From: Lightella neohaematopini
GTDB taxonomy: Bacteria > Pseudomonadota > Gammaproteobacteria > Enterobacterales > Enterobacteriaceae
Direction: 5' to 3'
Assembly: GCA_025728385.1 (NCBI GenBank)
Contig: JAOBJV010000007.1
Location: forward strand, 1-20,794
Length of the DNA stretch: 20,794 bases
Position 1 is the stretch's first letter; every line of letters starts with the position of its first letter. This document shows, one piece after another, positions 9,221 to 17,019 of this stretch. The notes beneath the pieces are model-generated. The model saw only the letters and a list, made by a program, of their open reading frames with translations. It was not told the origin of the DNA and made no database searches. The position numbers were made by a program, and so were the translations under genes.

Positions 9221-10033
9221 ATGTCTATTTATTTTATTGGTGATATTCATGGTTGCTATGATGAATTATGTAAATTATTAGATATTATTAATTATGATGA
9301 TAATAATGATCAATTATTATTAACTGGTGATTTAATTTTCAGAGGAAATAAATCATTAGAAGTACTAAAATTAGTTTATAAATTAAAAAATACTAATATA
9401 GTACTAGGTAATCATGAATTAAATTTATTAGCACTATATAATGGTATTTTATTAAAAAATACTATTTTTTCTATTACTAATAATATGTTTTCATCTGAAG
9501 TAGAAGAATTAATAAATTGGTTAAAATTTCAACCCATATTATTAATTAATAAAATAAAAAAATTTATTGTTGTTCATGCAGGTATATTACCATTCTGGAG
9601 TACTAAAAAAATTATTAAATATTCTAAAGAAATTGAATTTCTCTTAAAAAGTAATTACTATAAATATTTTCTTAATTTTTTATTTAAAAATATTGTAAAT
9701 GAAGAACTTCTTAAGTTATTTACTTTATATAAATTAAAATGTATTAAATTTAATATTAATGTATTCACACGTATTCGTTATTATTATAATTATTATCAAT
9801 TAGATAATAAGTATTTAGGTGATCCAATAAATAAACCTACACATTTAATTCCTTGGTTTAACAAAGTACAAATACTAAATAAATACAGTATTATTTTTGG
9901 TCACTGGTCAACGTTAACTGGTAAATATACTCCAAATAAAATCTATAATATAGATACTGGTTGTTGTTGGGGGAAAAAATTAACTGCGTTATGTTGGGAT
10001 AATAAAAAATACTATTATGTAAATAAGAATTAG
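9221..10033 (+). CDS. apaH: Symmetrical bis(5'-nucleosyl)-tetraphosphatase
   Basis: ApaH splits Ap4A to two ADP and also removes Np4 caps from RNA. The product is 270 aa (E. coli 280) and belongs to the metallophosphatase family. Metal-binding motifs are GDIHG at 7-11, GDLIFRG at 36-42, GNHEL at 63-67 and VVHAG further on. FGHWSTLTGK and DTGCCWGKKLTAL near the C-terminus are specific to ApaH. It ends the plus-strand operon lptD-surA-pdxA-rsmA-apaH, which has the E. coli order minus apaG. It converges with folA: only five bases separate the two stop codons, and I see no convincing terminator hairpin there. Retention is notable because apaH is a stress-nucleotide gene that is dispensable in E. 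coli. Confidence 0.95.
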   Translation: MSIYFIGDIHGCYDELCKLLDIINYDDNNDQLLLTGDLIFRGNKSLEVLKLVYKLKNTNIVLGNHELNLLALYNGILLKNTIFSITNNMFSSEVEELINWLKFQPILLINKIKKFIVVHAGILPFWSTKKIIKYSKEIEFLLKSNYYKYFLNFLFKNIVNEELLKLFTLYKLKCIKFNINVFTRIRYYYNYYQLDNKYLGDPINKPTHLIPWFNKVQILNKYSIIFGHWSTLTGKYTPNKIYNIDTGCCWGKKLTALCWDNKKYYYVNKN

Positions 10034-10038
10034 ATCTT

Positions 10039-10515
10039 TTATTTTTTTTCTAAGATTTTAAAACAAAGATTTACTTTATTACAACATTTATACTTAGTGT
10101 AAATTGGATCCCAATTTTTTAAATTAAAAATAGGAAAAAATATATTACCATATACTAATAAATCAATATACGTAATATATAATCTATTTGTATATTTAAA
10201 AAATAGTTTATATATTTGAGCACCACCTATTACTAAATACTCATAATCATTATTTAGTAATGATAAAACTTCTTGTACCGTATTTACTATACTTACTCCA
10301 TTAGAATAAATATTTTTCATAGTATTAGTTAATATTATACTATGTCTATACGGTAATACATAACCAATTGATTCATATGTATTACGTCCCATAATAATTG
10401 TTTTGTGTAAAGTATGTTTTTTAAACCACAAACGATCCTGTGGTATATCCCAAGGAATAGTATTATTAATTCCAATAACCCAATTTTTAGCAATAGCTAC
10501 AATTATACTAATCAT
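10039..10515 (-). CDS. folA: Dihydrofolate reductase
   Basis: FolA reduces dihydrofolate to tetrahydrofolate with NADPH, sustaining thymidylate, purine and formyl-methionine supply. The product is 158 aa (E. coli 159). The N-terminus MISIIVAIAKNWVIG, then PWDIPQDRLWFKKHTL with the catalytic Asp at residue 27, IIMGRNTYESIG and VIGGAQIYKLF all match the family in order. The ATG follows directly on the dapB stop codon with no spacer. In E. coli carA-carB and other genes lie between dapB and folA, so a deletion brought these two together. The reading frame is complete. Confidence 0.97.
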   Translation of the reverse strand: MISIIVAIAKNWVIGINNTIPWDIPQDRLWFKKHTLHKTIIMGRNTYESIGYVLPYRHSIILTNTMKNIYSNGVSIVNTVQEVLSLLNNDYEYLVIGGAQIYKLFFKYTNRLYITYIDLLVYGNIFFPIFNLKNWDPIYTKYKCCNKVNLCFKILEKK

Positions 10516-11312
10516 TTAATGATTCTTATCATTAGAAAAAATATCATTTATATTAAATAAACCAGTTTTGTAATTTATAATCCATTTTGCCGCTTCAATA
10601 GCACCAATAGCAAAAGATTTACGATGATATACTGTATGTTTAATTTCTATACATTCTAAATTATTTACAAATATAATACTATGTTTACCAACAATATTAC
10701 CTAATCTAATAGAGGTTAATTTTATATCATTTATATTATTAAAATTTTTATTATTTGATATTAAACTAAAAATACTTTTTGCTAACATTGATGCTGTACC
10801 AGAAGGTATTTGTTTTTTATTACGATGATGTGTATCAATAATGTGAATATCAGTAATATTGTTAAATTTTTTAACAATATTATTAAATAAATTATTAACT
10901 ATTACGTTAATTCCCATACTAAAATTTTCAGACAGTACAATACCAATTATTTTACTTTTTTTTTTATAATTTTTTTTTGTGTTTTACTAAAACCGGTAGT
11001 TCCAATTACTATATTTTTATTATATTTACAACATTTCTTAATATTTTCTATGCTAGCATTAGGATTAGTAAAATCTATTAACACATCAAACTTATCATTT
11101 ACTAAATTAATATCATTGGTAGTTAATATACCTGTTAGAGTAGGTAAACAAATTAATTTACTTACATCAATATTATTATATTTTGAATAATTACTTACAA
11201 TAGCAGCTCCTAATTTTACTTGACAATTATTTTGTAATACTACTTTAATTAAAGTTTTACCCATACGACCACTAGCTCCAGCTATCGCAATTCTTATATT
11301 TTTATTCATCAT
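10516..11312 (-). pseudogene. dapB: dapB (4-hydroxy-tetrahydrodipicolinate reductase) split by a one-base frameshift in a poly-A tract
   Basis: DapB makes tetrahydrodipicolinate on the path to diaminopimelate and lysine. The N-terminal half (NIRIAIAGASGRMGK dinucleotide fold, VLIDFTNPNAS, IGTTGFS) runs to a stop near 10945. The C-terminal half is open in the next frame from just after the poly-A tracts to 10516, with IVLSENFSMGINV, DTHHRNKK (catalytic His and Lys), PSGTA and RLGNIVGKH. One extra A in the A10 run (10956-10965) or the A9 run (10970-10978) joins them with exactly the E. coli spacing: 31 residues from GF of TTGF to NV of GINV in both. The joined product would be about 264 aa (E. 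coli 273). I prefer the ATG at 11309 or 11312 (MMNKNIRI) over an earlier in-frame ATG at 11339. Real null, slippage-rescued gene and sequencing error all remain possible. Confidence 0.88.
10956..10978 (-). repeat. Paired poly-A tracts (A10 and A9) at the dapB frameshift
   Basis: On the minus strand an A9 run (10978-10970) is followed by TTAT and then an A10 run (10965-10956). The A10 run is the longest homopolymer I could find in the window; other runs reach 8 or 9, for example in ileS and ispH. The reading frame of dapB is lost exactly here, and adding one A to either run restores it. Such tracts are known sites of RNA polymerase slippage in AT-rich symbiont genomes. Whether that happens here is inference. 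Confidence 0.9.
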
Positions 11313-11340
11313 AATTAAATTAATAAATAGTATTAACAAA

Positions 11341-12264
11341 TTATATTTTAAGTATTTTTGGTAATTTAAATGATAATGTTTCTTTACTAACAGTTACTTC
11401 TTTAATAGTTATATTATCATATTGTTTAATATATTTAATAAATTGTCTTATTAATAATTCTGGAGTCGATGCACTTGAAGTAATACCAATTGTGCTAACG
11501 TTATTTAACCATTGTTTTTTAAAATATAAAAAATTATCAATCATATAAGCTTTACTATATTTTCTAGCTATTTCTAATAATTTATTAGCATTAGATGACA
11601 TGTTAGAACCAAATATAATCACTAAATCAGTAATTTTAGCTAATTTATATACTGCTTGTTGTCTATTATCAGTAGCATAACAAATATTGTTTTTTCCTAG
11701 TTCTATAATATTTGGAAATCTATTTTTTAGTACATTTATTATTTTATATGTATTAAATATTGATAATGTAGTTTGTGTTAAAAAACATAATTTATTATTA
11801 TTGTTTACTTGTATATAATTAGCATCATGTAATGATTCTACTATATAAGGAGTAGCATTATTATATTGTCCAATAGTTCCTAATACCTCTTGATGTCTAG
11901 GATTACCAATAATAATTGTATCAATATTATTTTTATTAGCATAAGAAGCTTGATAATGTATTTTTTTAACTAATGGACAAGTAGCATCAAATACAGTTAA
12001 ATTACGTTTATAAGCATCATTAATCATATTTTTAGAAGTACCATGAGCTGAAATAACAAGTACAGAACCTTTAGGAATATTATTAATATTTTTACTAATT
12101 ACAACACCATTTTTTTTTAAAAAATTTACTACGTAGTTATTATGTACCAATTCATGATTCATATAAATTGGTAGTCTATATACACTCAATACTCGCTTAA
12201 TAATATTAATTGCTCTAACAACACCAGCACAAAAACCTCTAGGTTTCACCAATACAATATTCAT
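11341..12264 (-). CDS. ispH: 4-hydroxy-3-methylbut-2-enyl diphosphate reductase
   Basis: IspH is the iron-sulfur enzyme of the last MEP-pathway step, making IPP and DMAPP for undecaprenyl and quinone lipids. The product is 307 aa (E. coli 316). The three cluster-binding cysteines are present: C12 in RGFCAGV, C96 in DATCPLV and C195 in NICYATDNRQ. The catalytic-region His124 and Glu126 lie in RHQEVLGTIGQY, and FLTQTTLS and SSNANKLLE are also family-typical. It sits 18 bases after lspA; the small isomerase gene fkpB, which lies between them in E. coli, is absent. An A9 run codes KK near residue 50 without breaking the frame. Confidence 0.97.
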   Translation of the reverse strand: MNIVLVKPRGFCAGVVRAINIIKRVLSVYRLPIYMNHELVHNNYVVNFLKKNGVVISKNINNIPKGSVLVISAHGTSKNMINDAYKRNLTVFDATCPLVKKIHYQASYANKNNIDTIIIGNPRHQEVLGTIGQYNNATPYIVESLHDANYIQVNNNNKLCFLTQTTLSIFNTYKIINVLKNRFPNIIELGKNNICYATDNRQQAVYKLAKITDLVIIFGSNMSSNANKLLEIARKYSKAYMIDNFLYFKKQWLNNVSTIGITSSASTPELLIRQFIKYIKQYDNITIKEVTVSKETLSFKLPKILKI

Positions 12265-12282
12265 TGTAATATTATCTAGTAA

Positions 12283-12756
12283 TTAATATTTGTTAATATT
12301 TTTGTATTTTACATAAATACTATTAATCATAATAAAAATGATACCCAAAAATATATTAATATCAGCAATATTAAATATTGGTAAATTTATATTTAAAATA
12401 TTAATATTAATAAAATCTACTACAGCACCATACTTTATTCTATCATAAAAATTACCACAAGCACCACTAATAATTAGTGTATAAGCTATATCTAGTAATT
12501 TATTCTTATTAAAGAAATATAATTCTACAATTAAAAATAATATTATACTAATAATTAATATTGGTAATATGTATAAAATTAATATATTATTAGATAATAA
12601 ACCAAATATAATTCCCTTATTAAAAATTAAAGTAAAACTTAAATAATCATTAATAATAATTTGTCTATTTAAACTATTGGTCATATACTGTTTACTAAAC
12701 ATATCTATACTAAATAATAGTACAGAAACCACTAATAAATATAATTTACTATACAT
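12283..12756 (-). CDS. lspA: Lipoprotein signal peptidase (signal peptidase II)
   Basis: LspA cleaves the signal peptide of diacylated prolipoproteins in the inner membrane. The product is 157 aa (E. coli 164) with four hydrophobic segments (about 5-17, 42-56, 58-77 and 130-148). The catalytic aspartates are visible at 114 (GAVVDFI) and 132 (FNIADIN), and the conserved GNFYDR lies at 101-106. It starts 3 bases after the ileS stop codon, matching the ileS-lspA coupling of E. coli. Retention implies that at least some lipoproteins are still processed, which would suit an organism keeping LptD and its lipoprotein partner LptE. LptE itself is not in this window. Confidence 0.95.
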   Translation of the reverse strand: MYSKLYLLVVSVLLFSIDMFSKQYMTNSLNRQIIINDYLSFTLIFNKGIIFGLLSNNILILYILPILIISIILFLIVELYFFNKNKLLDIAYTLIISGACGNFYDRIKYGAVVDFININILNINLPIFNIADINIFLGIIFIMINSIYVKYKNINKY

Positions 12757-12759
12757 TTA

Positions 12760-15582
12760 TTAAACAAATTTTCTTATTTCTCCGTTTCCAATAATATTAA
12801 TTATACATCTATTACATATAGATGGGTATTTAATAGATAATCCAACACTACTATCATAGTGCCAACATCTTTGACATTTTTTATCTATAGATTTAAAAAC
12901 ATTGATTTTTAATTTATTAATATTTTTTGATTTTATTGCATTATAATCAGCCTTATAATAAGGAAGAACTAATATTTTAGACACAATAAATACAAACTTT
13001 AGTTCATTATTTAACTTATTTAATTCTTGTAATAAGTTTGGTTCAGCATACAAAATGACATTAGCTTCTAAGGAATCATTAATAATTTTACTAATTTTTG
13101 CCTGTTCAATAATTTTATTAACTTCATTACGAACTAATATTATTTTTTTCCAAAATTTATTATTTAAAACGTTACTATTGCTTAATGGTATTAATTGATC
13201 ATATAATTCTTCAGTAAATATACTATTAGATCTACTACCAGGTAAAAATTGCCAAATTTCTTCAGCAGTAAATGACATAATAGGAGCTAACCAACGAACA
13301 ATAGCTTCACTAATATAAAATAATGCTGTTTGACAACTACGATGGGGAATACTATTATATTTAGTTATATACTGACGGTCTTTTATTATTTCTAAATATA
13401 ATGAACTCATCGTTATAGAACAAAAATACAGTATTTGTTTAACAACATTGTGGAAACGATATTTACTATATTCATACATAATATTAATTTGAGTCTGATA
13501 TGCTTGACCTATTATCCATTTATCAATAGCGATCATATCGTTATATATTACTATATTTATTTTAGGATCAAATTTATTTAAATTAGATAATAAAAAACGT
13601 ATTATATTACGAATACGTCTATAATTATCAGCTGATTGTTTTATTATTTCCAAAGATACATGTATGTCATTAGTAAAATTAGTTGAAGCAATCCACAATC
13701 TTAATACATCAGCGCCAAATTTATCTATTATTTTTTTAGGACTAATAATATTACCATCAGATTTAGACATTTTGTTACCACTATAATCAACAGCAAAACC
13801 ATGTGTTAATACTTTTTGATATGATGATTTTTGTTGCACAATAGTTGACAATATTAATGAAGACATAAACCATCCTCTACATTGATCTAAACCTTCTAAA
13901 TAAAGATTAGAAATACTATGTCCTCTAAAATCTTTTCTATATTTTAGTACTGAATAGAAAGTTGCTCCAGAATCAAACCAAACATCTAAAATATCATTAA
14001 CTTTATTATACATATCTGCATCTTTTCCTAAAAATAATTTAATATCTAAATTCCACCATATTTTAATACCATATTTTTCTACTAATTTAGTAATACGGTG
14101 TATTAAATGCATTGTATCTGGATGCAGATTACCTGTTTTTTTATGAACAAATAAAGGTATTGGTACACCCCATGTTCTTTGTCTGGAAATACACCAATCT
14201 GGTCTATTTATAATCATATCTTTAATATTTTTAAAATTAAAATAAGGTATCCATTTAATTTGCTTAGCCTGTTTTATTAATTGTTGACGTAAATGATTTT
14301 TATCCATACTAATAAACCATTGTTCTGTTGTACGAAATATGGTTGGTATTTTATGACGCCAACAATAAGGATAATTATGTACTATGTTTTCTTTATGAAA
14401 TAAATTATTATATTTTATTAGTAATTTTATTACTTTATTGTTTAATATTAACCATTGTAAGCCATAAAATTCTGGTAATATATTTTTTATACAATATTGT
14501 CCATGTATATCAACAATATTAGTTATTTCTAAATTATATTTTTTTCCTAAAATATAATCATCCATACCATGTCCTGGAGCAATATGTACTAAACCTGTAC
14601 CCATATCATATTTAACATGATTAGATAAAATTATTGATACAATTAATGATAAAAATGGATGTTGCAATTTTAATTTTCGTAAATGATTACTATCAATAAA
14701 ACACAGTATTGTGTAATTAGTAATATTCATAGTTAACATTAATTTAGATAATAATTTTTCTGCAACAATAATATTAATGTGATGATTTATATTAACAATA
14801 ACATATTGTAAATTACAATTAATAGCCACTGCTTGATTAGCTAATAAAGTCCAAGGATTAGTAGTCCAAATTAATAAAAATGTTGAATACGTACAATATT
14901 TATCTGGTAGTTTGCTTATTATATCAACATTTATTACTTTAAATTTTACATATATAGATTCTGCAATATGCGAATTATATTCAATTTCTGATTCTGATAA
15001 TGTAGAACAACATTCAGTACACCAATGAACTGGTTTTTTTCCTTTATATAAATAGTTATTTTCAACAATTTTTGCGAAAAGTTTTATAATATTTGCTTCA
15101 ATACTTTTATGGATTGTTAGGTAAGAATTATCCCAATCACCAATTACTCCTAATCTAATAAATTCTTTTTTTTGTTTTTTAACTTGTGATATAGCATATT
15201 TATAACAATAAGCATTAAATTCATTAATATTTTTGTATTTATTATTTTTTTTTAATAACTGTTCTACTTTTAGTTCTATTGGTAATCCATGACAATCCCA
15301 TCCTGGAACATATGGTGCGTCATAACCAATAAGATTTTTATATTTAATAATTATGTCTTTTAAAATTTTATTTATTGCATGCCCCATGTGTATTGGACCG
15401 TTAGCATATGGTGGTCCATCATGTAATATAAAAATTTTTTTATTTTTTTTTACATTTCTAATAACTTTATATAAATTCTCCTTATACCATTTTCTTATTA
15501 TTTCTGGCTCCTTTTTTATTAAATTAGCTTTCATTTTAAAACTAGTTTTAGGTAAATTAATAGTATTTTTGTAATCAATCAT
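12760..15582 (-). CDS. ileS: Isoleucyl-tRNA synthetase
   Basis: IleS charges tRNA-Ile and edits mischarged valine. The product is 940 aa (E. coli 938), essentially full length. Motifs: class I HIGH variant HMGH at 65-68 after DGPPYANGPI, the PGWDCHGLPIELKVEQ stretch, the CP1 editing domain with TTNPWTL and HIAPGHGMDDY, WFDSG, NKMSKSDGN near 605, the anticodon-binding region, and a C-terminal zinc module with CQRCW and CNRC. The start MIDYKNTINLPKTSF aligns with E. coli MSDYKSTLNLPETGF. A weak AGGA lies 13 bases upstream of the ATG. It follows ribF by 24 bases. Two A9 runs near the N-terminus are in frame. The protein is very Ile-rich itself, as are its neighbours. Confidence 0.98.
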   Translation of the reverse strand: MIDYKNTINLPKTSFKMKANLIKKEPEIIRKWYKENLYKVIRNVKKNKKIFILHDGPPYANGPIHMGHAINKILKDIIIKYKNLIGYDAPYVPGWDCHGLPIELKVEQLLKKNNKYKNINEFNAYCYKYAISQVKKQKKEFIRLGVIGDWDNSYLTIHKSIEANIIKLFAKIVENNYLYKGKKPVHWCTECCSTLSESEIEYNSHIAESIYVKFKVINVDIISKLPDKYCTYSTFLLIWTTNPWTLLANQAVAINCNLQYVIVNINHHINIIVAEKLLSKLMLTMNITNYTILCFIDSNHLRKLKLQHPFLSLIVSIILSNHVKYDMGTGLVHIAPGHGMDDYILGKKYNLEITNIVDIHGQYCIKNILPEFYGLQWLILNNKVIKLLIKYNNLFHKENIVHNYPYCWRHKIPTIFRTTEQWFISMDKNHLRQQLIKQAKQIKWIPYFNFKNIKDMIINRPDWCISRQRTWGVPIPLFVHKKTGNLHPDTMHLIHRITKLVEKYGIKIWWNLDIKLFLGKDADMYNKVNDILDVWFDSGATFYSVLKYRKDFRGHSISNLYLEGLDQCRGWFMSSLILSTIVQQKSSYQKVLTHGFAVDYSGNKMSKSDGNIISPKKIIDKFGADVLRLWIASTNFTNDIHVSLEIIKQSADNYRRIRNIIRFLLSNLNKFDPKINIVIYNDMIAIDKWIIGQAYQTQINIMYEYSKYRFHNVVKQILYFCSITMSSLYLEIIKDRQYITKYNSIPHRSCQTALFYISEAIVRWLAPIMSFTAEEIWQFLPGSRSNSIFTEELYDQLIPLSNSNVLNNKFWKKIILVRNEVNKIIEQAKISKIINDSLEANVILYAEPNLLQELNKLNNELKFVFIVSKILVLPYYKADYNAIKSKNINKLKINVFKSIDKKCQRCWHYDSSVGLSIKYPSICNRCIINIIGNGEIRKFV

Positions 15583-15606
15583 TATTATTTTATTTTCCTT
15601 AAAAAA

Positions 15607-16536
15607 TTAAATATTATTTTTTATAAAATCACGTGTTTTTATTATGTCAATAGATATTTGTTGTTTTAATTTTTCTATTGAATTAAATTTTTTTTCTTTA
15701 CGAATTTTTTTTATAAAATAAACATCTATTATTCGACCATATAAATTAATATCTAAATCTAATAAATGTACTTCTAATTGTTGTTTATGACCAAATATTG
15801 TTACTTTACTACTAATATTAGCTACCCCAAATACTGGGTATAGAAATATATTGTTTACTTTTACAATGTATACACCATTAACTGGCAAAATTATTTTATT
15901 TAAAATTATATTAGCTGTAGGATAACCTATAATTCTACCTAATTTTTTATCAGACACCACAATACCAGAAATCCTATAAGGATGTCCTAATAAAATTTGA
16001 GCTTCTTCTATTTTGTCTTGTAATAATAAGTTACGTATTTTAGTACTACTTATTCGTTCTCCATTATTAGTATATGTTGTAATTTGTATAATATTAAATT
16101 TAAATTTTTTTGCTATTTTTTGTAAAAATATATAATTTCCTTTTCTATTAAAACCAAAATGAAAATCATCGCCTATAACAATACATTTCATGTTAATTTT
16201 TTTTACTAAAATATTTACAATAAATTTATAAGCACTAAATAAAGAAAATTTTTTATTAAAATTAATACATAGTATTTTATCTACATTAATTTCATAAAGA
16301 TATTTTATTTTATTTCTTAAATTAGTTAGTCTATAAACTATTTTATAGAAAAATTCTTGTGGTTGAGGTTCAAAAATGATTACCATGTTAGGTAAATTAT
16401 AATATTTACTTTCTATTTTTAATTTCTCTATAATAACTTTATGTCCTCTATGAAAACCATCAAAATTACCTATAGTAACTATATGTTGACTATTGCAGTT
16501 TTTTATATTATGTATTCCTCTAATAAATTTTGTCAT
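15607..16536 (-). CDS. ribF: Bifunctional riboflavin kinase / FAD synthetase
   Basis: RibF phosphorylates riboflavin to FMN and adenylates it to FAD. The product is 309 aa (E. coli 313). The N-terminal nucleotidyltransferase domain shows IGNFDGFHRGH at 22-32, VIGDDFHFGFNRKG, and ISSTKIRNLL. The C-terminal flavokinase domain shows GRIIGYPTANI and NGVYIVKV. It is the first gene of the minus-strand run ribF-ileS-lspA-ispH-dapB-folA, and is divergent from rpsT with 127 bases between. The same head-to-head rpsT/ribF neighbourhood exists in E. coli. The frame is intact. Confidence 0.96.
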   Translation of the reverse strand: MTKFIRGIHNIKNCNSQHIVTIGNFDGFHRGHKVIIEKLKIESKYYNLPNMVIIFEPQPQEFFYKIVYRLTNLRNKIKYLYEINVDKILCINFNKKFSLFSAYKFIVNILVKKINMKCIVIGDDFHFGFNRKGNYIFLQKIAKKFKFNIIQITTYTNNGERISSTKIRNLLLQDKIEEAQILLGHPYRISGIVVSDKKLGRIIGYPTANIILNKIILPVNGVYIVKVNNIFLYPVFGVANISSKVTIFGHKQQLEVHLLDLDINLYGRIIDVYFIKKIRKEKKFNSIEKLKQQISIDIIKTRDFIKNNI

Positions 16537-16632
16537 ATAATTTATAATTTTTAAATTATTAATTTAGTTTATTTAATATATTATATTATTACTATTAATA
16601 ATTTAATATAAAATATGGTAAAATATTTTTGT

Positions 16633-16649
16633 ACTTTTTTATAAAAAGT
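16633..16649 (+). promoter_or_regulatory. Perfect inverted repeat in the rpsT leader, next to its ribosome binding site
   Basis: ACTTTTT and AAAAAGT form seven-base arms around a TAT loop, ending one base before the GGAGG of rpsT. In RNA this would be an AU-rich hairpin touching the ribosome binding site. In E. coli S20 represses its own translation, so a structure here could matter. The stem is thermodynamically weak and AT-rich palindromes arise by chance, so the role is uncertain. Confidence 0.35.
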
Positions 16650-16654
16650 GGAGG
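16650..16654 (+). promoter_or_regulatory. Strong Shine-Dalgarno of rpsT (GGAGG)
   Basis: GGAGG ends 9 bases before a TTG, ideal spacing. It is one of the few clear Shine-Dalgarno sites in the window; most genes have only A/T upstream. It fixes the TTG as the rpsT start. Confidence 0.85.
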
Positions 16655-16663
16655 ATAATTATT

Positions 16664-16924
16664 TTGGTCAATATTAAATCAAAGAAGAAAAATATTATAA
16701 AATCTAAAAAAAATAATATTACTAATATTAGTAAAAAATCAATGATACGTACTTTTATAAAAAAAACTAATAAAGCAATACTTAATAACGATAAAATAAC
16801 AGCAAAAACATTATATTTAAATTTACAATCAATTATTGATCGTCAAGCTAAAAAAGGTGTAATTCACAAAAATAAAGCAGCTAGATATAAATCTAATATA
16901 TTAAGGAAAATTAATAGCCTATAA
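16664..16924 (+). CDS. rpsT: Small ribosomal subunit protein bS20, TTG start
   Basis: S20 binds the 5' domain and helix 44 of 16S rRNA. The product is 86 aa (E. coli 87). After the initiator, VNIKSKKK parallels E. coli ANIKSAKK; MIRTFIKK, IDRQAKKGVIHKNKAARYKSN and the basic composition complete the match. The start is TTG, supported by the GGAGG nine bases upstream. E. coli rpsT also starts with UUG, where the weak codon is part of S20 autoregulation. It is the only plus-strand gene between ribF and dnaJ, and converges on dnaJ across 95 AT-rich bases with no convincing terminator. Confidence 0.96.
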   Translation: MVNIKSKKKNIIKSKKNNITNISKKSMIRTFIKKTNKAILNNDKITAKTLYLNLQSIIDRQAKKGVIHKNKAARYKSNILRKINSL

Positions 16925-17019
16925 TAACACAAATAATTTATTCGTCGTAATTTTTTTTAATTAAATACTAGTAATTTGTTTACTATTCATTGTTAATATA
17001 ACATATAGATATAATTTAA

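Noticed and set aside
10031..10056. Possible bidirectional terminator between apaH and folA
   Set aside because: Only a five-base ATCTT/AAGAT pairing with a long loop; too weak to call.
10516..10917. Separate gene starting at the ATG in MGINVIV
   Set aside because: This is the C-terminal half of DapB; homology continues upstream of that Met (IVLSENFS) in the same frame up to the poly-A tract, so it is not an independent start.
14328..14522. Open frame of 64 codons on the plus strand inside ileS
   Set aside because: It is antisense to the conserved ileS coding sequence, with no recognisable protein and no ribosome binding site; a shadow frame in AT-rich DNA.
15353..15574. Open frame of 73 codons with a hydrophobic product, plus strand, inside ileS
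   Set aside because: It is antisense to the conserved N-terminus and HIGH region of ileS; the hydrophobic look comes from reading Lys-rich codons backwards.
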